A stretch of 11,423 nt of DNA from Erythrobacter sp. 34-65-8. Its GTDB lineage: Bacteria; Pseudomonadota; Alphaproteobacteria; Sphingomonadales; Sphingomonadaceae. Positions 6,541 to 11,423 of this stretch are shown in pieces. Under the pieces are notes generated by a model, which had not been told where the DNA came from, ran no database searches, and was given only the letters and a program-made list of their open reading frames with translations. The number at the start of each line of letters is the position of its first letter. Position 1 is the first letter of the stretch. The DNA lies in assembly GCA_002278985.1 (NCBI GenBank), contig NCJP01000027.1, positions 1 through 11,423 of the forward strand. The letters run 5' to 3'. Position numbers and translations under genes: made by a program.

Positions 6541-7497
6541 ATGGCGGGCGCAAGCCCCATCACTGTCGCCGCGCTCTACCAGTTCACGCGGTTCGAAGAC
6601 CCGGAGGCCCTGCGCGGTCCGCTGCTGGCAGTGTGCGAGCAAGTCGGCATCAAAGGTACGCTGCTGCTCGCGCGCGAGGGGATCAACGGCACCATTGCGG
6701 GCGGCGAGAACGCGATTGTGCAAGTGCTTGGGGCTATCCGCGCCCTGCCCGGCTGCGCCGCGCTCGAGGTCAAGTACGCCCATGCCCCGGCCCTGCCCTT
6801 CCACCGCATGAAAGTGCGCGTGAAGCGCGAGATCGTGACCATGGGCCAGCCCGATATCGACCCCACGCTCAGCGTCGGGCGCTATGTCGCCGCCGAAGAC
6901 TGGAACGCACTGATTGCGGACCCGGACACGGTGGTGATCGACACCCGCAACGATTACGAAGTCAGGATCGGCACGTTCGCCGGGGCGGTCGATCCGCAGA
7001 CCGCCACCTTCCGCGATTTTCCCGAATGGTTCCGCGCCCACCGCGACGCGCTGCTCAGCGGCAAGAAAAAGGTCGCGATGTTCTGCACCGGCGGCATCCG
7101 GTGCGAGAAATCGACCAGCTTCCTGCGCGCCGAAGGGATCGAGGAGGTCTATCACCTCCAGGGCGGGATTCTCAAATACCTCGAGCAAGTGCCTGAAACT
7201 AAAAGCCTGTGGCAGGGCGAATGCTTCGTGTTCGACGAGCGCGTCGCGGTTGGGCACGGGCTGGAGATCGGCACCCACACCCAGTGCCGCGCCTGCCGCT
7301 ATCCGCTGGGCGAGGCCGAGCGCGCCGATCCCGCCTATGTCGAGGGGGTAAGCTGCCCCCACTGCATCGACACCCGCGACGAAGCCGACCGCGCCCGCTA
7401 TGCCGAGCGGCAGCGACAGGAAGCGCTCGCCCGCCAGCGCGGCACGGCCCACATCGGCGCAACGCGGCCCAACACCGGGGGACCGGCATCAGGATGA
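6541..7497 (+). CDS. trhO: tRNA uridine(34) 5-hydroxylase TrhO (rhodanese-like, YceA/UPF0176)
   Basis: Cytoplasmic tRNA-modifying enzyme. Characterised TrhO proteins hydroxylate wobble U34 to 5-hydroxyuridine with oxygen, the precursor of cmo5U or mo5U in tRNAs reading four-codon boxes. The 318 aa show an N-terminal acylphosphatase-like domain ([29 protein letters not shown] at 38-54). A rhodanese domain (about 112-222) follows with [16 protein letters not shown] and the loop [11 protein letters not shown] (181-191), holding Cys182 and the active-site Cys188. A C-terminal cysteine pair motif, CRAC (249-252) and CPHC (272-275), looks metal-binding. The last 40 residues are charged and family-variable. 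The ATG at 6541 follows the ilvE stop by five bases. The 3' end overlaps the GST start as ATGA. Confidence 0.94.
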   Translation: MAGASPITVAALYQFTRFEDPEALRGPLLAVCEQVGIKGTLLLAREGINGTIAGGENAIVQVLGAIRALPGCAALEVKYAHAPALPFHRMKVRVKREIVTMGQPDIDPTLSVGRYVAAEDWNALIADPDTVVIDTRNDYEVRIGTFAGAVDPQTATFRDFPEWFRAHRDALLSGKKKVAMFCTGGIRCEKSTSFLRAEGIEEVYHLQGGILKYLEQVPETKSLWQGECFVFDERVAVGHGLEIGTHTQCRACRYPLGEAERADPAYVEGVSCPHCIDTRDEADRARYAERQRQEALARQRGTAHIGATRPNTGGPASG

Positions 7498-8144
7498 ACC
7501 CGCTCCCCGTCCTCTACAGCTTCCGCCGCTGCCCCTATGCCATGCGCGCGCGGATGGCGCTGTGGATCAGCGGCACGGCTTGCGAACTGCGCGAGATCAA
7601 GCTCTCGGCCAAACCGCCGGAACTGCTCGCCGCCTCGCCCAAGGGCACGGTCCCGGTGCTGGTGCTGCCCGATCATGCCGTGATTGACGAGAGCCTCGCC
7701 ATCATGCGCTGGGCACTTGCCCGGCACGATCCCGAAGGCTGGCTGGTGGGTGATGACCACGCCTTGATCAACCTGATCGACGGCCCCTTCAAGCATCATC
7801 TTGACCGCTACAAATATCCCGACCGCTACGAGAATGAACCGGGCAACGCGCGGGCCGATCATCGCGGCGAATGCCTGGCCATCCTGAGCGACCTGAATTT
7901 CCGCCAGACCGACCGCGCCTGTTTGCTGGGCGAAAGGCGGACATTGGCCGACATCGCCCTGTTTCCCTTCATTCGCCAGTTCGCCAACCACGACCGCATC
8001 TGGTTCGACGCCCAGCCGATCCCCCGCCTGCAGGAATGGCTGGAACGCCACCTCGCGTCAGGGCTGTTCGCGGCCGTCATGGACAAGTTCGCGCCGTGGG
8101 CTGCGGGCGACCCGCCGGTCAGGTTCGGGCCTCCACGGCTTTAG
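7494..8144 (+). CDS. glutathione S-transferase family protein
   Basis: Cytoplasmic 216-aa protein with the two-domain GST fold. The thioredoxin-like N-terminal domain (5-80) has [15 protein letters not shown], with Cys13 in a C-P-Y setting that recalls glutaredoxin-like and omega/beta-type GSTs, the cis-Pro region KGTVPVLVL, and the glutathione-contacting [11 protein letters not shown]. The helical C-terminal domain runs from about 95 to 210 with [17 protein letters not shown], where the conserved aspartate of the N-capping box is seen. Likely reactions are glutathione-dependent reduction or deglutathionylation; the substrate is unknown. The ATG overlaps the trhO stop as ATGA, so translation is probably coupled. 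The stop is 13 bases from the convergent LysR gene. The link to trhO is positional only. Confidence 0.93.
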   Translation: MNPLPVLYSFRRCPYAMRARMALWISGTACELREIKLSAKPPELLAASPKGTVPVLVLPDHAVIDESLAIMRWALARHDPEGWLVGDDHALINLIDGPFKHHLDRYKYPDRYENEPGNARADHRGECLAILSDLNFRQTDRACLLGERRTLADIALFPFIRQFANHDRIWFDAQPIPRLQEWLERHLASGLFAAVMDKFAPWAAGDPPVRFGPPRL

Positions 8145-8157
8145 CTCTCTTCGCCCC

Positions 8158-9060
8158 TCACTCCGGACACGTGGCCAACCTCTCCCTGAACGCATCGATC
8201 AGCCAGCTGGTCGCGGGGCCGAGGCGGCTGTCGCGGCGCCACAGGGCATTGAGCGGATAGATCGCACCCGGCTTTTCCGGCAGGTCGAGTGCGATCAGCG
8301 CGCCGCTGGCCAGATCATCGCGCACCATGTGGCGCGGCATGTTGCCCCAGCCGATCCCCTGCCGCAGCAATTCGTGCTTGGCGCCCAGGTCGGCCAGCCG
8401 CCAGGTCTGCGGGCTGAGGACGGAAAATTCGCGCCCCTCAGACAAGGCGGAGCGGTCAGTCAGGACAAGTTGCAGGTGGCGGCGGCTTTCTCCCGGCTGC
8501 ACTTGCGGCCCGGCCAGCGGGTGATCCGGCGCGGCGACCGGGATCAGTTCGACCGCGCCGATCGTCTGCCGCTCCAGGTCGGGCAATTCGATCACCACCG
8601 GGCCGCCGATGGCGAGATCCGCCTCCCCGTCGAGCAGGCAGGCGGCGACCGCACCCAGCGCCTCGACCTGCAGGCGCAGGGCGGTGGTCGGGAACATGAC
8701 CCGGAAATCGCGCAGCACCCGCGCCGTCGCTTCGCCCGGCACCATGACGTCGACCACCAGCGAGAGCGAACTTTCAAGGCCGGCATGGAGGCTGCGGGCC
8801 TTCGCCATCAGCGTGTCGGCCGCGTCTGCCACCGCCCGCGCTTCGGCCAGCAGGCCCAGTCCCGCCTCGGTCAGCACCGGGCGGCGCGAACCTTCGCGCG
8901 CGAACAGGCTGACCCCGAGCAAAGCCTCCATCTGGGCAATGCCATAGCTGACCGCCGAGACCGCCCGCCCCATGCCGCGTGCCGCGCCGCCGAAGCTGCC
9001 ATGATCGACCACGGCGAGGAACAGGCGGAGCTGGTCGAGTGTGGGTTCGCCGAGTTTCAT
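8158..9060 (-). CDS. LysR family transcriptional regulator
   Basis: DNA-binding regulator of 300 aa. The N-terminal winged helix-turn-helix (about 7-65) reads TLDQLRLFLAVVDHGSFGGAARGMGRAVSAVSY, followed by the linker helix. A two-lobed effector domain spans about 93-295, with DGEADLAIGGP in the first lobe and GIGWGNMPRHMV in the second, which is typical of the family. It is divergently transcribed from the pirin gene with 102 bases between start codons, the classical arrangement in which a LysR protein controls its neighbour and itself. The start ATG at 9060 is supported by homology starting just inside and by AGGA about ten bases before. The effector cannot be predicted; the neighbours suggest a redox or electrophile signal. 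Confidence 0.95.
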   Translation of the reverse strand: MKLGEPTLDQLRLFLAVVDHGSFGGAARGMGRAVSAVSYGIAQMEALLGVSLFAREGSRRPVLTEAGLGLLAEARAVADAADTLMAKARSLHAGLESSLSLVVDVMVPGEATARVLRDFRVMFPTTALRLQVEALGAVAACLLDGEADLAIGGPVVIELPDLERQTIGAVELIPVAAPDHPLAGPQVQPGESRRHLQLVLTDRSALSEGREFSVLSPQTWRLADLGAKHELLRQGIGWGNMPRHMVRDDLASGALIALDLPEKPGAIYPLNALWRRDSRLGPATSWLIDAFRERLATCPE

Positions 9061-9061
9061 T

Positions 9062-9114
9062 GTTCGGATTTCCTGAACATCATGGCCAGTTTTGTTTCAC
9101 TTATCAGTTGAAAC
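9062..9114. promoter_or_regulatory. palindromic sites in the lysR-pirin divergent promoter
   Basis: GTTTCA (9094-9099) and TGAAAC (9109-9114) form a perfect inverted repeat with a nine-base centre. The innermost T and A are 13 bases apart, near but not equal to the T-N11-A of many LysR sites. A second imperfect repeat, GTTCGG and CCTGAAC, lies at 9062-9078 next to the lysR start. Two dyads of similar TTC/GAA type in one divergent region fit a recognition and an activation site. Binding is inferred from position. Confidence 0.45.
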
Positions 9115-9162
9115 GGCAAGGCCTATCTCGCCCTCGTACTCGAAACCCGAAGGAGACCACCG

Positions 9163-9864
9163 ATGATCGAACTCCGCCCCTTTGCCACCCTTGGCGCCGC
9201 CAACCACGGCTGGCTCGACGCGCGCCACCACTTCTCGTTCGCTGGCTACCATGATCCCGCCCGGGTTCACTGGGGCGCCCTGCGCGTGTGGAACGACGAC
9301 CTGATCGCACCGAGGAGCGGCTTTCCCACCCATCCGCACAGCGACATGGAGATCGTCACCTATGTCCGCACCGGCGCTATCACCCACCGCGACAGCATGG
9401 GCAACGAAGGCCGCACCGAGGCCGGCGACGTGCAGGTGATGAGCGCGGGCAACGGCGTGCAGCACTCCGAATTCAACCTGGAGGACGAGGCGACCACGCT
9501 GTTCCAGATCTGGATCATTCCCGATCAGCGCGGCGGCAGCCCGAGCTGGGGCGCAGCCAAGTTCCCCAGGTCGGACCGCTCCGGCGCGTTCGTTCCGCTC
9601 GCCAGCGGGACCGCCAATGACGGTGAGGCGCTCCCCATCAGGGCCGATGCCCGCGTGCTCGGCGCAACCCTGAAGGCAGGCGAGAGCACCACTTATGTCC
9701 CGCGCGAGCCCGGCCGCCATCTCTATCTCGTCCCGGCCACCGGCAAGGTGCGGGTGGAAGACGTGGAAGCAAATGCCCGCGACGGGGTGGCGATCACCGC
9801 CCTGCCTGCCGTGACCATCACCGCGCTCGAGGACAGCGAACTCGTCCTCGTCGACGCGGCTTGA
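9163..9864 (+). CDS. pirin family protein (bicupin, YhaK-like)
   Basis: Metal-binding bicupin of 233 aa. Bacterial pirins include proteins with quercetin 2,3-dioxygenase activity and others that bind metabolic enzymes; YhaK in E. coli responds to oxidative stress. The N-terminal cupin carries the complete metal set His57 and His59 (FPTHPHSDMEIVTYV), His101 and Glu103 (GNGVQHSEFN). Other marks are RVWNDD (41-46), GDVQVMSAG, and LFQIWIIPD. The C-terminal cupin (about 145-233) lacks metal ligands, as is usual. AAGGAG stands seven bases before the ATG at 9163. The gene is divergent from the LysR gene and 56 bases before the nitroreductase gene, so regulation by LysR is likely. The natural substrate is unknown. 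Confidence 0.94.
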   Translation: MIELRPFATLGAANHGWLDARHHFSFAGYHDPARVHWGALRVWNDDLIAPRSGFPTHPHSDMEIVTYVRTGAITHRDSMGNEGRTEAGDVQVMSAGNGVQHSEFNLEDEATTLFQIWIIPDQRGGSPSWGAAKFPRSDRSGAFVPLASGTANDGEALPIRADARVLGATLKAGESTTYVPREPGRHLYLVPATGKVRVEDVEANARDGVAITALPAVTITALEDSELVLVDAA

Positions 9865-9894
9865 AACCTCGCGCGCCCCGCAAGGGGGAGGCGA

Positions 9895-9924
9895 ATGATC
9901 TTCGAAAAGGAAATCCGACCATGA
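9895..9924 (+). CDS. possible nine-codon upstream open frame coupled to the nitroreductase gene
   Basis: ATG at 9895 opens a nine-codon frame (MIFEKEIRP). Its TGA at 9922 overlaps the nitroreductase ATG as ATGA. GGGGGAGG (9884-9891) lies just before it, although with only three bases of spacing, and forms part of a CCCC-GCAA-GGGG hairpin (9876-9887). It could feed ribosomes to the next gene by re-initiation. The nitroreductase has its own AAGGA at 9907, so the frame may be accidental. Confidence 0.25.
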   Translation: MIFEKEIRP

Positions 9925-10499
9925 CCACCCGCACCACCAATCCCGCCATCCTGCCGCTGATCCGCGAGCGCTGGAGCCCGCGCAGTTTCGATGCCAGCGC
10001 GATGCCGCAGGCCGATCTTGAAGTCCTGCTGGAGGCGGCGGGCCTCGCCCCCTCGGCTTACAACATCCAGCCGTGGACCTTCCTCTACGCCCACCGCGAT
10101 GATGCCCACTGGGAGCGGTTCCTGGCGCTGCTGGTCGAGTTCAATCAGGGCTGGGCGAAGGAGGCTTCGGTGCTGCTGTTCGCGGTCTCCAAGACCACCA
10201 TGGGCGAAGGCGATCAGGTCTCGCCCAGCCACAGCCACAGCTTCGATGCCGGGGCCGCCTGGCAGAACCTGGCGCTGCAGGCCGCCCACATGGGCTATGC
10301 CGCGCACGGGATGACCGGGGTCGACTTCGCCCGCGCCACGGCGGAGCTGGGCGTGCCGGATGACCACCGCGTCGAAGCCGCCATCGCCCTCGGCCGCCCC
10401 GCCCCGGCCGACCGCCTGCCCGACTTCCTGCGCGACAAGGAAGTCGTTTCCGGCCGCAAGCCGGTGGCCGAGATCATGCGCGCGGGGCCTTTCGCCTGA
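9921..10499 (+). CDS. nitroreductase family FMN-dependent oxidoreductase
   Basis: Soluble flavoprotein of 192 aa, probably a homodimer that transfers electrons from NAD(P)H through FMN to nitro, quinone or related electrophiles. FMN phosphate contacts are visible at RERWSPRSFD (15-24), followed by LLEAAGLAPSAYNIQPWTF (36-54), which holds the conserved PS-x-NxQPW segment. HGMTG (129-133) and ALGRP (156-160) are also typical. An unusual His/Ser stretch, SPSHSHSFDAG (101-111), precedes the conserved AWQNLALQAAHMGYAAH. The start ATG at 9921 is supported by AAGGA nine bases upstream and by homology; the longer frame from 9861 lacks both. It is probably co-transcribed with the pirin gene. The substrate is not predictable. 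Confidence 0.94.
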   Translation: MTTRTTNPAILPLIRERWSPRSFDASAMPQADLEVLLEAAGLAPSAYNIQPWTFLYAHRDDAHWERFLALLVEFNQGWAKEASVLLFAVSKTTMGEGDQVSPSHSHSFDAGAAWQNLALQAAHMGYAAHGMTGVDFARATAELGVPDDHRVEAAIALGRPAPADRLPDFLRDKEVVSGRKPVAEIMRAGPFA

Positions 10500-10506
10500 T
10501 CTGCCA

Positions 10507-10538
10507 GAGCGCGCCGTGGCTCAGTCTGCGGCGCGCTC
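10507..10538. repeat. perfect hairpin between convergent genes
   Basis: GAGCGCGCC (10507-10515) pairs perfectly with GGCGCGCTC (10530-10538) around a 14-base loop. It lies between the nitroreductase stop and the end of the convergent ClpP-like gene, overlapping the last codons of the latter. It could stop transcription from both sides, but no T-run follows on either strand, so it is not a classical intrinsic terminator. Confidence 0.5.
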
Positions 10539-11243
10539 CATCGGCATGACGTTGTATTTGCGCACTTCGTCCTGGTTCAGACAGTAACGCTGGCCCGAAC
10601 CGCCCTGCCCGCCGGTCGCCAGCTGGCGATACATCACTTCAGTCAGCAGCTTGCGGCTGACGCCCATGCGGATCAGGAAATCGTTGTCCTCGCTGGCGAG
10701 CAGCGCGGAAAGCTGCTCGATTTCGCCGATCAGCTCCACCGTATCCTCGGTGCCCTTCTCGACCGATCCGGCGATCACGTCGCGCTGGCCGGTGTGGGTG
10801 AACATATGGACCATGAACACCCCGCCCGGCTCGACGTGGCGCCGGTCCCCGCCCATGAACACGAAATTGCACGAGGAAAAGCAGGCCCAGCCCGCCGGTA
10901 TGCGGGTGAGCATCCCCGGGTAGGACCGGATCACCTTGCCGGTTTCGTTGCCCGCTTCCGCATCGCCCCCGCGCGAGCGCAGCCAGACTTCCTCGATCAG
11001 TTCGTCCTTTTCCAGCGCGGCGCGCATCCGGTCAGGCAGGAACGGGTCGATCACGCCCTCGGCCAGCAGCACGCGCTTGCCGCCGCGGGTGGCTGGGGTC
11101 AGCGTCATCGCCTTGTCGTGGCCCCAGTCCGGCTCCTTCGGGCAGGTCGGATTGTCGGGGTCTGCCGCCGAATTTGGCGCCGGGGCTGCACCCAGCGCGA
11201 GCAACGCCGCGCAGGCGAGAGCAACCTTGCCCCCGCGCATCAT
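10521..11243 (-). CDS. predicted secreted ClpP-like (COG3904-type) protein
   Basis: Predicted periplasmic protein of 240 aa. Residues 1-27 form a signal peptide (basic start, hydrophobic VALACAALLALGAA, then an A-P-rich cleavage region). The mature part resembles the COG3904 group of ClpP/crotonase-fold proteins: VLLAEGVIDP (58-67), VWLRSRGGDAEAGNETGKVIR (86-106) with a GG oxyanion-type turn, and the C-x-S-x-C nucleophile motif ACFSSCNFVFMGG (120-132), where Ser123 would be the nucleophile. MVHMF holds His146 as the likely base. Cys34, 121, 125 and 221 could form disulphides. The ATG at 11243 overlaps the upstream stop as ATGA, which decides the start over a GTG at 11282. The gene faces the nitroreductase gene. 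Protease activity is inferred and substrate unknown. Confidence 0.82.
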   Translation of the reverse strand: MMRGGKVALACAALLALGAAPAPNSAADPDNPTCPKEPDWGHDKAMTLTPATRGGKRVLLAEGVIDPFLPDRMRAALEKDELIEEVWLRSRGGDAEAGNETGKVIRSYPGMLTRIPAGWACFSSCNFVFMGGDRRHVEPGGVFMVHMFTHTGQRDVIAGSVEKGTEDTVELIGEIEQLSALLASEDNDFLIRMGVSRKLLTEVMYRQLATGGQGGSGQRYCLNQDEVRKYNVMPMERAAD

Positions 11244-11423
11244 GCCACCAGCGAATAGCGCCGCGAACCGGGCGGGCGGCACATCCGCTTGTCAGCTGTG
11301 GTTTCCTCGCCCTTGATGATCACGACGTCGGTCACCGTGATGCAGTCGAGGCCGCCGGCCAGTTCCGGGTCGCGCGCCGTGACAGTAGACGTGCCGGACA
11401 CCCCCTCGCGCGTGTCCGACGAC
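11240..11423 (-). CDS. 3' end of a gene cut by the window edge, function unknown
   Basis: Sixty codons in the frame beginning at 11422 run to a TGA at 11242-11240. The frame has consistent G/C third positions and a plausible protein composition (VSGTSTVTARDPELAGG, ITVTDVVIIKGEE, then a basic tail ending RRYSLVA). Its stop overlaps the ATG of the ClpP-like gene as ATGA, which supports both the frame and co-translation. The start is outside the window. I do not recognise the family; the two cysteines (in GGLDCITV and RMCRPPG) would fit a small exported protein, but this is a guess. Confidence 0.68.
   Translation of the reverse strand, partial: SSDTREGVSGTSTVTARDPELAGGLDCITVTDVVIIKGEETTADKRMCRPPGSRRYSLVA

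Noticed and set aside
11244..11282. GTG start giving a 13-residue longer ClpP-like protein
   Set aside because: The ATG at 11243 overlaps the upstream stop as ATGA and gives a normal signal peptide; the longer N-terminus would overlap the coding end of the upstream gene.

Overview
The window looks like a chromosomal segment of an alphaproteobacterium, most likely of the Sphingomonadales (Erythrobacter/Novosphingobium-like). This is inferred from the high G+C content with strong G/C bias at third codon positions, the large-type branched-chain aminotransferase, the short RecO, and the small UbiK-type protein. There is no rRNA, tRNA, insertion sequence, phage gene or CRISPR array. Most of the segment is ordinary core metabolism, tightly packed.

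Left block (47-4482, minus strand). Read in the direction of transcription it runs tlyA (rRNA methyltransferase), tspO (membrane tryptophan-rich protein), ubiK (ubiquinone accessory factor), recO (recombination repair), leuB (leucine synthesis), then a GT2-GtrA fusion glycosyltransferase. The last three overlap by four bases each (ATGA, then GTGA), so they are probably translationally coupled. A 10-bp perfect inverted repeat sits between tlyA and tspO.

Middle block (4535-8144, plus strand). A small predicted lipoprotein gene diverges from tlyA. It is followed by a 387-base stretch without a conventional gene, the most interesting part of the window. This stretch holds a putative structured RNA of about 235 nt containing a 15-base exact complement of the 16S rRNA 3' tail, an 18-codon open frame starting seven bases after the Shine-Dalgarno core, several nested stems including a cloverleaf-like junction, and a strong intrinsic terminator. 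The branched-chain aminotransferase ilvE starts 64 bases after the terminator without a good ribosome binding site. ilvE, trhO (tRNA U34 hydroxylase) and a glutathione S-transferase gene follow as one tight unit.

Right block. A LysR-type regulator gene (minus) diverges from a pirin gene and a nitroreductase gene (plus). Palindromes lie in the shared 102-bp promoter region, which suggests that the regulator controls the redox/detoxification pair. At the right end, facing them, are a predicted periplasmic ClpP-like (COG3904-type) protein and the 3' end of an upstream gene overlapping it by ATGA.

The candidate for an undescribed element is the RNA/leader at about 5158-5394. It could be a cis-acting leader of ilvE, a stand-alone small RNA, or a small mRNA. 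Sequence alone does not decide between these.
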